From Saccharomyces mikatae IFO 1815 (taxonomy: Eukaryota; Ascomycota; Saccharomycetes; Saccharomycetales; Saccharomycetaceae): a stretch of 64,000 nucleotides of DNA. Of the stretch, positions 30,528 to 39,746 are shown one piece after another (the stretch's first letter is position 1; each line of letters begins with the position of its first letter). The notes beneath the pieces were generated by a model that was not told the origin of the DNA, did no database searches, and saw only the letters and a list, made by a program, of their open reading frames with translations. The stretch lies in assembly GCF_947241705.1 (NCBI RefSeq), contig NC_079266.1, positions 558,001-622,000 of the forward strand, given 5' to 3'. The position numbers were made by a program, and so were the translations under genes.

Positions 30528-31619
30528 ATGGTATACATAACGCCACAACAAGAACAAAGATCCAATCCCACTCCCCAATCTAGCCATAGCCTTATCTTTT
30601 CGCCAATCAGAGCCCCTTTAATGCAAACTCCGTCTTCGTTGGATTACCAATCACCTTCTATCGTTGTGTCATCACCTTCAATGAAGGTGCACGATCGCTC
30701 TTCCAGTTTCGGTAAGTTTTCGCTATCGATTGGTCAAAATGGCAAGGCTGCGATTCTAGGGCCTATAAACATTCTACCCACTGAGGCACCGAAAACAGAG
30801 AAATTGGTGTCAAAGAAGAAGCCCAATACTTCTGAACGTGTCGAAAAGACTCGTATATTATCCTTGTTGAAAAAAATGAGAAATAAGAGCAGTACTGTTA
30901 ATAAGAAATACAGCAAAGTACCACTCAACCCTACAATAAGTTTACACCCAGAAGCCACTGCATCTTCACCAATAGCTTCCAACACTGTAAAGCTATCTCC
31001 TGCTAAGTTAGCTTCTCCAAGAACTCCGAATGCTAACTCAAATTTAAATCTGAACTTTACCTCATTCCAGATCAAAACAGGGTTCACTCCTAATATCGAT
31101 GGAATTCTACTTGAAAACTTTCCATCTCCAAACGTAACTACCGATGCACAGAATAACCCTTCTAGTAACATCCTAGGCAACAGCCATGGTGGTGCCAACA
31201 ACACCAATCAATTTCTTTTCAATTTACCACTTCAGTCATCACCAAGGCAATTCAAATCTCCTGCAAGATTAATAGATCCTCTTCCCATATCGGATTGGAA
31301 TACCAGTCTCTTAATGTCACCACCAAGAACAACCAATTTTGAATCTACGAACAATCACTTCAATGCAAATTTCGCTCAAGCATCGATGCTAAGGCGCCCT
31401 TCGCTACCTCACATAGACGAAGTGATTACGCAGGACTCTAACCCAATAAACTATTCAAATAGATCCGAATATCTATCTGTGGATCAAAGTGCCAATAATC
31501 GTAGTGGCGTACTTTCAGAGCAATCATATAGTAACATCATGAAAGCTTCGATGATTTCGTCACCTATTGAGAAAGATGACGCTACGATGGCTCTACGGAA
31601 ACTCGTCACCCGAGAGTAA
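30528..31619 (+). CDS. MSA2: G1/S transcription co-regulator Msa2
   Basis: Nuclear protein that binds SBF and MBF and helps time G1-specific transcription together with its paralogue Msa1. The ATG at 30528 (MVYITPQQEQ) gives 363 residues, the S. cerevisiae length. The frame is open 56 more codons upstream and has another ATG at 30420, which would add 36 residues. The protein is Ser/Pro/Asn-rich with many SP/TP sites for Cdk (FSPIRAP, SPRTPN, SPPRT). It has a conserved KVHDRSSSFGKFSLSIGQNGKAAI patch and the family C-terminal block (IEKDDATMALRKLVTRE). Confidence 0.93.
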   Translation: MVYITPQQEQRSNPTPQSSHSLIFSPIRAPLMQTPSSLDYQSPSIVVSSPSMKVHDRSSSFGKFSLSIGQNGKAAILGPINILPTEAPKTEKLVSKKKPNTSERVEKTRILSLLKKMRNKSSTVNKKYSKVPLNPTISLHPEATASSPIASNTVKLSPAKLASPRTPNANSNLNLNFTSFQIKTGFTPNIDGILLENFPSPNVTTDAQNNPSSNILGNSHGGANNTNQFLFNLPLQSSPRQFKSPARLIDPLPISDWNTSLLMSPPRTTNFESTNNHFNANFAQASMLRRPSLPHIDEVITQDSNPINYSNRSEYLSVDQSANNRSGVLSEQSYSNIMKASMISSPIEKDDATMALRKLVTRE

Positions 31620-31849
31620 GTGCACTTGGTTCTCTTGAGATGCTTTATGTAAATTCTTTCATTATATATTCAAAAACCAAAGAACTTTATAAGAACTTTA
31701 TTTAATTAATTCTATTACACAATAATCCTTCTTTTTTTTTTCACTGAATAGTGACGTGGAGGTAATTTACGCTGCGCTTATTTGAAAATGTTCACACAAT
31801 AGGGAAATTGAAGAGTAGTAAATCAGGGCTACAAGCCTACAAATAAGAT

Positions 31850-33598
31850 ATGGAGAAGGACAAGGCGTCACATGCGAGCCCAAGCATTGAAGTGAATGAA
31901 TTTGTTGTTCAAGGAGAGATATCAATAGATGACTCGGAAAGGTCCATCAAGAGTAACAGCGTTAGCATTAGCGATGATGAAGATAGCAAGACAGATGCTC
32001 TAGATAACATAGCCACGCCGTCCTCATTTCAAACAAATTTAGCAATTGATAATAAACTATTAGATAAAAATCCACAGTACGAGAAACTTTTCACTGATAA
32101 GAGAAGACGTCGAAGGCCAGAAATCTGTAATAGTCATCCAACCAAAGCAGAAGACACTGAAACAAAAAACGGCATTAGTGATCAGTTTTACCGCATTAAA
32201 GTTCTACTAGGCTCAGATTTAAACTCATTAAAGGATTCTTTATGGATAGTAAGGATTTCCTCACAACAAAATGTGGAAAAAACTATTGCAAGAGGGTTCA
32301 CTGACTTCTATTGGTTGTACCATCAATTGCAAAATAATCACTGGGGAAAAACTATCCCTCCGCCTACTAGATCCAATATTCTTGTTGAGAAGGATGAGTT
32401 TGCAATAAACCATCTCTTTATGATACGTAACAACGAGAAGTATGACCCAGTTTTCAATTTCAAACCAGAGCATATAATATCAATACAGTTAATGAGGATG
32501 ATTAAGCACATATTCAACGATACTGTTTTGCGTTCGGATTCAAACTTTATAGATTTTATCGGTTGGGATGATATTCTTCCTGAAAATTCACAAATGGTTA
32601 TCGATGGCAATACCATTACAGGGGATAAAGTAATAATGTCGCCTTCTCAATTCCAAGAATTAAAAGAGTTTCATAAACAATCAAAAAGAGTTGAATCAAT
32701 GACAAATTCTCACGCTTCGTTAGTACCGATAACAGAACTCACTGAAACTTATATAAGCCCAACAAAGCTTTTCTCTAGAAAAGATTACCAGAGACTTTTT
32801 CAGCCTCAAAGCACCGAAAACACCTTTAATAACAACGACCCGTTGATTCAAGAATGGATACCTAGAAACAAGACATTATTCACTAGCTTATCATTTGGTT
32901 CGAGTACACCTACTTATAAAGAAACTTCTGCTGAGATACAAGCGTGCCATGACTGGGTAGGTGTATGCAAGGAGCAGTGGAAACAATTAATCTATCATGT
33001 ATTAGAGTATATTGTAGATGAGACAATGAAGGTGAATTCTGTTCTCAACGAATTTACAAACTGTCTTAAACAAATTTCCTCAGAAGAAGTCATCAGAGCA
33101 AACTCTGAGTTGTTCTCAAAATTCTCTATATTGAATGAAGTTTTCCTACAAAAATTCAAAGGTGTCTCACGAGAAGACATAGTGAAACTGATCATATTAT
33201 TTGATGAGAATGTAAGATTTTGCGAGTCATATGAATCCATTTTAAACCGTAGATCGAAGCTGGGTAGAATACTAAGCATCATTGAAATGGATCTAGGCAA
33301 AAAAAAAAGTAATCTCGACAAGTTATCTCTTGGAAATAACAACAATAATAGTGAAGACCCTAAAAGGTGTACAGCAGAAGAGGAATACCGAATTGTATCA
33401 AAAAGGTATAACCATGTTAACCGATGCTGGTGCAAAATTATGGAGGATATTTTAAACGAACGAAAGATATTTGAGGAAAGAGAAGCCATTGAGATTAAGA
33501 GATGCTTCGAATCAATAAGGGATTCAAACATAGAGGAAAAGAAACATTATTTAAAATTATGGGAAGACTTTATATCAAACGAGCATGAAGATCAATGA
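31850..33598 (+). CDS. PX-domain protein related to Vps5 (YKR078W)
   Basis: Orthologue of YKR078W (585 residues; 582 here), a cytoplasmic protein that binds phosphatidylinositol 3-phosphate and is a paralogue of the retromer sorting nexin Vps5. A disordered acidic N terminus leads to a PX domain at about residues 110-245: FYRIKVLLGSDL, ARGFTDFYWLYHQLQ, IPPPTR, then FIDFIGWDDIL. The C-terminal half is helical with Glu/Lys-rich stretches, consistent with a BAR-like dimer region. The specific role is not established. Confidence 0.91.
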   Translation: MEKDKASHASPSIEVNEFVVQGEISIDDSERSIKSNSVSISDDEDSKTDALDNIATPSSFQTNLAIDNKLLDKNPQYEKLFTDKRRRRRPEICNSHPTKAEDTETKNGISDQFYRIKVLLGSDLNSLKDSLWIVRISSQQNVEKTIARGFTDFYWLYHQLQNNHWGKTIPPPTRSNILVEKDEFAINHLFMIRNNEKYDPVFNFKPEHIISIQLMRMIKHIFNDTVLRSDSNFIDFIGWDDILPENSQMVIDGNTITGDKVIMSPSQFQELKEFHKQSKRVESMTNSHASLVPITELTETYISPTKLFSRKDYQRLFQPQSTENTFNNNDPLIQEWIPRNKTLFTSLSFGSSTPTYKETSAEIQACHDWVGVCKEQWKQLIYHVLEYIVDETMKVNSVLNEFTNCLKQISSEEVIRANSELFSKFSILNEVFLQKFKGVSREDIVKLIILFDENVRFCESYESILNRRSKLGRILSIIEMDLGKKKSNLDKLSLGNNNNNSEDPKRCTAEEEYRIVSKRYNHVNRCWCKIMEDILNERKIFEEREAIEIKRCFESIRDSNIEEKKHYLKLWEDFISNEHEDQ

Positions 33599-33675
33599 AT
33601 ATGTACATAAAACGTAAATAAATGCGAAATTTACTAATGAATAAGGGCAATTGACTACGTAAGGGAATTAGACCA

Positions 33676-36192
33676 CTAATTTTTCTTTTGTTTTTTTAGC
33701 TTGATTTCTGGATCATGAATGCTTTCTACATCTTCGAAATCCTCTTCTTGTTTTTTTTCTTCCATGAATGCTTTATTTAGTAATGGAAATATATGCTGTT
33801 GTTCACCAATTCTCTCATAATCAACGATCATACTGTCGAAAGCAAAGCAGAATTCTTTTGCCTTCACGTCAATATTATTGTCTAATTGAGGCAACTTAGG
33901 ATATCTTTGAGAAAAATGTGTTAAGATCAACTTTCTAGCATTCATTTCATTTGAAACATCAATCGCCTCATTGATAGTACAATGTTTTTTCTTTATGGCA
34001 TCATCTATTAGTTGATTTTCTAGCGTAGCTTCGTGAATCAACAAATCAGAATTATAACCTACTCCAAGAGAAAACTTCTCAATATTAGGCCTTGTATCAC
34101 CTGAATATGAAACCTTGAATGTATTTTGCTCATTGTTTTCATCCATTCGAAAGGTAATGGAGTTCGAATATGCCCAATCACAATGTATTGCTCTGCACGT
34201 CTGAAAATACTCAATCGATAAATCATCATACATTTTCCTAATCTGGTCGACGTCTCTATACGAAGAATCTCTGTCCAGGTCCAGTTTTCTTCTCACTTCG
34301 TGGTTGCTATTTTCTTTTAATATTTCGTCAAACTCCGCCAAAGGAACAGACTGAGTCTGCATCCTCACAAACGAATCATCAATGAAATGTTCACAACTTA
34401 TGTATTTGATTTTCTTCAAGATTCCTTTGTTTTCTAGAGCTAACCATTCATGAACAAATTTATTGTACTGCCATGGAGTAACCACATATATGTAACTCAT
34501 TTCATCATCCTTGTTATATTTGTACCATTCATTTAACAGACTGATTATCCCCAAGTGATGATCTGCGTGTAAGTGACTCAAATATATCATCTTCAAATCC
34601 TGAAATATTGACTTCACTGCTAATTGTGAAAACATTCTGTGAATGGTTCCCAAAGTATTCTCACCAGCATCCAGCATAATGTTTCTATTTATTATATTGC
34701 CGTCGGCATGAGCATAAGGAATCTTAACTAATGTGGAGACAACATTTCTATATTTTGAAGGTAATGCGCTACCAGTTCCTAATGAAATGATTTCGACATG
34801 TCTTCTCTTTTCTGCTGTATTGTTGAAATTGTTCACATGCAGCTGATCGTTGATAACTGTATCGACGTTAGCTAAAGGGAATTCCAGGGGTTTAACGTGC
34901 TCTTCAAAGATTTTTTGCCACGAAAAAGCTGGCACGTCACCGGTTATTTCGCATTTCATCGGCTCTTCATTTCTATGAAACGGTTCGAAGATTACCTTCT
35001 TATTCTGTGCAAAAATGTGGATATCATCCTTTTCTATTACTGTGTTCAATGGTCTCTCCTGTGACTCAGACACCGACGTTCCCTTGCCAAGCGGTTTGTC
35101 GAACCTATCATAAAAGTCCTTGGAAAACACACGATCTGTTCTTGGTAAATTGTAATTATTGACTTGTAATGCCTTCAACTTTAATGTAGTCAATGCAGAA
35201 CCGAAAAATGATACTGTATTTGGAGAGATTTTATTGTGAGATACCATATGTTTAACTTTTCCGTAATCGTTTCTATCAAATATGTCAATGAACCTGAATA
35301 AATCGTCATTAATTGTAACATCGTCACCAAGAAAATAGTATACCATACCAAGTTCAGCACAATCATAATCTTTGAAGCTTTCCATGAAGGCATTTAAATA
35401 TGAGTCATCTGGAATATCCAAGATCAATACTTTGGCAAAATGACGTTCCTTCTCTAACACCTGTTCAGGAGTAACAACAGTACCGTTATCCAAGGTGACT
35501 TTTTGACCTTTGGTTAACTTTGCAAATAAGGGTCCCTTCGGAACACCCAATTTGACAGCTTCTTCAAGTTTGAACTTACCTCTCACTGGATTGAAGGCAA
35601 TCTCGTAATTGGTAGAAACTTCCACTTTCGCTTCCAAGTTAGGCAACTCTACGTTCAAATGTGGATCACTGGAAGGATCATATCTATCAGTGGGTGCATG
35701 CTTGGGGAACATTTTCGAAACTATAGAACCTAACACACCTTTTTGAAAGCTGTTAAAAACTTCAGTTTCATTATTTACGCTATTTTTCAGAACGTTGAAA
35801 GATTTAACAGTTATTGCCTTATCTTTGTACACTTCCTTGTCTTCCATAATGTGATTATTCAAATCAATACCGAATCTAAAGACGAAGTACCTCCAAGTGG
35901 AAACTATATAATTCAGAATGTCATTTCCATAGTGTAATACGAGATTACTTTTTCCTTGATCTGCAATGGTCAAAATCATTCCAGGTAATCCACCAATATC
36001 CGACCAGTTTAATTCACCAGTAAGAAAAATATCCTTCAATTTTGATATTCTAATCTTCCTTTCCGTCAAACTTCTTTGGGATCCTTCGCCAATCTTACCA
36101 AAGAAGTACTTCTCACCATGTGCAGACTGGAGCAACAGCAAAGGATGCTTCGTATCCGACGTAGGGTGTGTAATGGGTATGAATGTGAACAT
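33676..36192 (-). CDS. TRZ1: tRNase Z, long form
   Basis: Endonuclease that removes 3' trailers from precursor tRNAs; in yeast it is found in the nucleus and mitochondria. The ATG at 36192 gives 838 residues, equal to S. cerevisiae Trz1. The N-terminal half is a degenerate metallo-lactamase domain with the flexible arm. The active C-terminal half contains SLGTGSALPSKYRNVV, the Zn-binding HLHADHHLGI (about residues 535-545), SGDTRPN and LTHFSQRYP. The tail is Lys/Glu-rich. It converges on YKR078W with a 77-bp gap. An open in-frame extension lies upstream without an ATG; see the findings. Confidence 0.96.
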   Translation of the reverse strand: MFTFIPITHPTSDTKHPLLLLQSAHGEKYFFGKIGEGSQRSLTERKIRISKLKDIFLTGELNWSDIGGLPGMILTIADQGKSNLVLHYGNDILNYIVSTWRYFVFRFGIDLNNHIMEDKEVYKDKAITVKSFNVLKNSVNNETEVFNSFQKGVLGSIVSKMFPKHAPTDRYDPSSDPHLNVELPNLEAKVEVSTNYEIAFNPVRGKFKLEEAVKLGVPKGPLFAKLTKGQKVTLDNGTVVTPEQVLEKERHFAKVLILDIPDDSYLNAFMESFKDYDCAELGMVYYFLGDDVTINDDLFRFIDIFDRNDYGKVKHMVSHNKISPNTVSFFGSALTTLKLKALQVNNYNLPRTDRVFSKDFYDRFDKPLGKGTSVSESQERPLNTVIEKDDIHIFAQNKKVIFEPFHRNEEPMKCEITGDVPAFSWQKIFEEHVKPLEFPLANVDTVINDQLHVNNFNNTAEKRRHVEIISLGTGSALPSKYRNVVSTLVKIPYAHADGNIINRNIMLDAGENTLGTIHRMFSQLAVKSIFQDLKMIYLSHLHADHHLGIISLLNEWYKYNKDDEMSYIYVVTPWQYNKFVHEWLALENKGILKKIKYISCEHFIDDSFVRMQTQSVPLAEFDEILKENSNHEVRRKLDLDRDSSYRDVDQIRKMYDDLSIEYFQTCRAIHCDWAYSNSITFRMDENNEQNTFKVSYSGDTRPNIEKFSLGVGYNSDLLIHEATLENQLIDDAIKKKHCTINEAIDVSNEMNARKLILTHFSQRYPKLPQLDNNIDVKAKEFCFAFDSMIVDYERIGEQQHIFPLLNKAFMEEKKQEEDFEDVESIHDPEIKLKKQKKN

Positions 36193-36585
36193 CGTTGAAA
36201 ACCTTCCAAGATTTTTCTCTCTAGGACTAGTCGGTCTTTCAATCTGTTGATTTCTAGATACCTTTCTGTACGGTTTATACCTTCTGACCAAATAGAATAC
36301 TGCAGATGGGAAAGGCTTCAGGTGCAGATGCCTATTGAACAATGTATTCGACAACTTGAGTTATGTTAGTGCGCGGAGGAAGATTACTTCACTAACTCTC
36401 TATATACTTTCTCGGATATTTAGAAAGAAAGGGAAAACGAAGTTAAAAAAGCAGTGCCTAGCCTAAGTCATTAGAAGGTAGCACGTACAGTCAGAAAAGG
36501 GCCCAAGACGAGGCATTGGCTGCTAAATACATCTTGCTTTACGTCAGTAAAGGGTTATGCGATGCCCAAAAATTTTTTTTCACCT

Positions 36586-36592
36586 CGGGTAA
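36586..36592 (+). promoter_or_regulatory. Reb1 site upstream of TRZ1
   Basis: CGGGTAA, the core Reb1 word, next to a T8 tract (36573-36580). It probably marks the nucleosome-free region. Confidence 0.55.
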
Positions 36593-37040
36593 GTCTGTCC
36601 AGAATATTAAGTAGTCCCAATGTAGAAATGGTTCTTTCTCGTTTGAGACCACAAATTGACAATGATAGTGTTGCTAATATTACAACCACTTCATTACCAT
36701 GGCCCGCCAAGTAATTGTAACAGCAAGGTATTTCTGTTGAGCGGGCTGCTTTTTCAATTCATTAAAGCGACAATAATGATATGCATACAGGTATGGCGTA
36801 TTTTTGATTAGTTCTGAAGAATTTGAGTTGTTCTCCAGAACACCAAATATTGATGTATCTAAGATCACAGCAGTGCACTGTTGATTTTACTACTGCCTCT
36901 GTAAGTCGATATAAATAGTAATATACATTAACACGCATACCCTAATTACCCCTAACTTTATGAGAATATTTCAGAGTTGGTTTTTACTACAATCGTATAT
37001 GCCCTAACTAAAAACATGGACCCTACGACTCTTTTAGGCG

Positions 37041-37152
37041 GAGTCAGACCGAATCAAACAAACCCTAATACAGTACCATGAACTGGTAAATGGATTTCTA
37101 TATCGTTGCAGAGGTTTATATTACTGTCTCGACAATTATGATATATTGACTC
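37041..37152. promoter_or_regulatory. Bas1/Gcn4-type words upstream of MTD1
   Basis: GAGTCA at 37041-37046 and TGACTC at 37147-37152 are Bas1 (and Gcn4 half-site) words, 280 and 174 bp before the MTD1 ATG. MTD1 belongs to the adenine-repressed Bas1/Pho2 group in S. cerevisiae. Confidence 0.6.
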
Positions 37153-37320
37153 AGTGGAAAGAAAAAAAAGGCGACTATGCAAAGTATTTAAGTGCCTTGC
37201 AGTCAGTTTCCTCTTGTTTAAGTTATAGTATCTTCTTGTCTGCCGAAGTCAACAGTACCGTAAAGCACAGTACAGTTAATTCGTGTTCAATACAAACCAT
37301 TATTATAAATTTATAGAAAA

Positions 37321-38283
37321 ATGTCAAAACCTGGCCGTACCATTTTAGCAAGCAAGGTTGCTGAAACTTTTAATGCGGAAATCATCAAGAGTGTGGAGGA
37401 ATATAAGAAGATACATAATGATCAAGGCCCTCTGCTTGTGGGATTCCTAGCTAATAATGATCCTGCTGCTAAGATGTATGCTACATGGACCCAAAAGACT
37501 AGTGAGTCAATGGGGTTTCGTTATGATTTAAGAGTGATTGAAGATAAGGATTTTTTGGAAGAAGCTATAATACAGGCTAATAACGATGACTCCGTGAACG
37601 GTATTATGGTGTATTTTCCTGTTTTTGGCAATGCTCAAGATCAGTATTTGCAACAGGTTGTATGCAAGGAAAAAGATGTTGAAGGGTTGAACCACGTTTA
37701 CTACCAAAATCTGTACCATAATGTTAGATACTTAGACAAGGGAAACCGTTTGAAATCCATCCTACCTTGCACACCACTAGCCATCGTTAAGATATTAGAA
37801 TTTTTAAAAATTTACAACAATTTGCTACCAGAGGGCAACAGGCTGTATGGGAAGAAATGCATAGTAATAAACAGGTCAGAAATTGTTGGTAGACCACTGG
37901 CTGCACTTTTGGCTAATGATGGTGCCACGGTCTTCTCGGTGGACGTTAATAACATTCAGAAATTCACCCGTGGTGAAAGATTGAAATTGAATAAGCACCA
38001 CGTAGAAGACCTAGGGGAATTCTCTGAAGACTTGTTAAAAGAATGCTCTCTTGATGCAGACGTGGTCATTACTGGTGTCCCTAGCGAGAATTACAAATTC
38101 CCCACTGAATACATCAAAGACGGTGCCGTATGCATCAATTTTGCATCCACTAAAAACTTTAGCGACGACGTTAAGGAGAAGGCTTCTCTTTACGTTCCAA
38201 TGACAGGTAAAGTTACTATTGCAATGTTGTTGAGAAACATGCTACGTTTGGTAAGAAACGTGGAATTATCTAAGGAAAGGTAG
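37321..38283 (+). CDS. MTD1: NAD-dependent 5,10-methylenetetrahydrofolate dehydrogenase
   Basis: Cytosolic enzyme that oxidises methylene-THF to methenyl-THF with NAD, feeding one-carbon units to purine synthesis. The 320 residues equal S. cerevisiae Mtd1. It belongs to the FolD fold but is monofunctional. The N-terminal substrate lobe includes NGIMVYFPVFGNAQDQYLQQ. The Rossmann lobe has KKCIVINRSEIVGRPLAALLANDGATVFSVD, and the joining segment is LKSILPCTPLAIVKIL. Near the C terminus VPMTGKVTIAMLLRNMLRLV corresponds to the family GGVGP-MT region. Confidence 0.96.
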   Translation: MSKPGRTILASKVAETFNAEIIKSVEEYKKIHNDQGPLLVGFLANNDPAAKMYATWTQKTSESMGFRYDLRVIEDKDFLEEAIIQANNDDSVNGIMVYFPVFGNAQDQYLQQVVCKEKDVEGLNHVYYQNLYHNVRYLDKGNRLKSILPCTPLAIVKILEFLKIYNNLLPEGNRLYGKKCIVINRSEIVGRPLAALLANDGATVFSVDVNNIQKFTRGERLKLNKHHVEDLGEFSEDLLKECSLDADVVITGVPSENYKFPTEYIKDGAVCINFASTKNFSDDVKEKASLYVPMTGKVTIAMLLRNMLRLVRNVELSKER

Positions 38284-38430
38284 ATAGGACTTTTCTGATT
38301 ATTCAGCTAGCATAGATAAATAGAAAAAATAAAAATAAGGGCCAAAAAAAATCATTCATAATATACATAGAGAATTATTTTTTTACCTTACATTATCAAT
38401 AGTATACAAAGTTTACAAAGTTTATGGGTC

Positions 38431-39465
38431 TTATTTCTTCTGTCTTTTAGCAGATGGTTCAATATCAGTGGCACTGACGAATTCTTCCTCGTATTCTTGT
38501 CCATCATCAGAATATGATGCTTCATCTTCGTAATCCTCATTGACTTCTCCATCACCTTCCTCTGTGCCTTGGTCGAATTTGGATTTTAAACCTTTCATCT
38601 TCCTTGTTTGTAATTTACCTAAGTCTTGTTTACCCATATGGATTCTACCCAATTTATCTCCCATAATATCCAATTCTACGTTCTTCTTCGTCTTCATTTC
38701 TAATTGTCTTGGTTTCTTGTGAGCTTCTGTGACCATGTCTGGACTTGGAGTATGAATTCTGCCTATTTTGAAATCCAGACGAGGCCCAATCTCTACCAAT
38801 TCAATCCTTGGTAGTCTCTTACCACCTTGATCACTCTTATAACTCTTTAGTTTGTAAACACGAAACAAAATGTTTGGTAATGGTTCACCATCTTGAAAGT
38901 CACCTTGGATGGTGACGGAAACGACGTGCTGCAAGCCTGCAACATCTTGTAAATCAGTGGTTTCACCTCTAAAGAAATCTAAAAACAAAGATTTAACTTG
39001 CTTGTATACAGGATGTGTATCAAATGCAGCACCTTGGAATGTAAACATAGGTTTTAACCCGACGGTAAATGTTAAATTCTTGAAGTCGGATAACAACTTG
39101 AAATTATCTACGACCATTAACTCAATCATATCGTACACTTTATATCCGAATGTACGTACAAAGGTCATATTATTTTTACGTTTTTTGGAACTCGTCATCA
39201 ATACCATCAATGAGCAGTCATTCTTTTCACTAAAAAACTCTAACGGTGCCATATCTTCAAAAGGATGAATATCATTCTTACGATTGAATCTCTTCATATC
39301 TGGCTTCTTCAGGGCACTCAAATCTACCATAATATCATGTAGATTCTTGTTACAGGTTTGACCTGGAATGAAGAGCGCTTGTTTGACATTCTCTACCAAT
39401 TTGGCTTCTCTCTTTACCAAAGCTCTCTTGGCTCTTGCATTCTTGGGCTTTACAGTTCTAATCAT
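38431..39465 (-). CDS. RPF2: 60S assembly factor Rpf2 (Brix domain)
   Basis: Nucleolar factor that, with Rrs1, loads the 5S RNP (5S rRNA, uL18, uL5) onto pre-60S particles. The ATG at 39465 (MIRTVKPKNARAKRALVKRE) gives 344 residues, equal to S. cerevisiae. Four upstream codons are open but start with TTG. The Brix domain covers about residues 25-225, with DLSALKKPDMKRFNRKND, SLMVLMTSSKKRKNNMTFVRTFGYKVYDMIEL and FRVYKLKSY. A basic RNA-binding stretch and an acidic tail (EEGDGEVNEDYEDEASYSDDGQEYEEEF) follow. PAC and RRPE words lie upstream. Confidence 0.97.
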   Translation of the reverse strand: MIRTVKPKNARAKRALVKREAKLVENVKQALFIPGQTCNKNLHDIMVDLSALKKPDMKRFNRKNDIHPFEDMAPLEFFSEKNDCSLMVLMTSSKKRKNNMTFVRTFGYKVYDMIELMVVDNFKLLSDFKNLTFTVGLKPMFTFQGAAFDTHPVYKQVKSLFLDFFRGETTDLQDVAGLQHVVSVTIQGDFQDGEPLPNILFRVYKLKSYKSDQGGKRLPRIELVEIGPRLDFKIGRIHTPSPDMVTEAHKKPRQLEMKTKKNVELDIMGDKLGRIHMGKQDLGKLQTRKMKGLKSKFDQGTEEGDGEVNEDYEDEASYSDDGQEYEEEFVSATDIEPSAKRQKK

Positions 39466-39576
39466 TTCTTCTGCCAATATTCTCCTACGTTTCTCGTTTC
39501 AAAATGTTCGGTACAACTCATCTATGTACCAATATCTTTTCAATACTACTCCACTATAAAAGAAAAATCGATCCTT

Positions 39577-39605
39577 AGCTCATCGCAAAAATGAAAAATT
39601 TTTAA
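39577..39605 (-). promoter_or_regulatory. PAC plus RRPE pair upstream of RPF2
   Basis: AGCTCATCGC (39577-39586) is the PAC box GCGATGAGCT on the minus strand, and TGAAAAATTTTTAA (39592-39605) is an RRPE element right next to it. The pair lies about 110-140 bp upstream of RPF2. This close PAC-RRPE pairing is the hallmark of ribosome-biogenesis promoters. Confidence 0.85.
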
Positions 39606-39746
39606 ACCGTCGATCACGATATAATTTAGAATTTAGGAATCAAAATAGCTAAATAAATCTAAACATACACCATTTAGCTAAAGGGTCTAGAGGTCCTCAT
39701 ACGTAACGTTATATTCAACCCACTTGAAGCACGTTGAGATATCAAT

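Larger units (their letters stand above)
36193..37320. promoter_or_regulatory. TRZ1-MTD1 divergent region
   Basis: This 1.1-kb gap carries a Reb1 word, three Tbf1-type RCCCTAA words (36939-36945, 37001-37007, 37062-37068) and two Bas1-type words near MTD1. Its first 162 bp are an open extension of TRZ1. No RNA gene or mobile element could be recognised, although the size and Tbf1 words would suit an unannotated RNA gene. Confidence 0.5.

Noticed and set aside
33609-33619. AAAACGTAAAT, an exact 11-base ARS match on the minus strand in the YKR078W-TRZ1 gap
   Set aside because: The extended flanking bases do not match and the gap is only 77 bp; such 11-mers occur by chance in AT-rich DNA.
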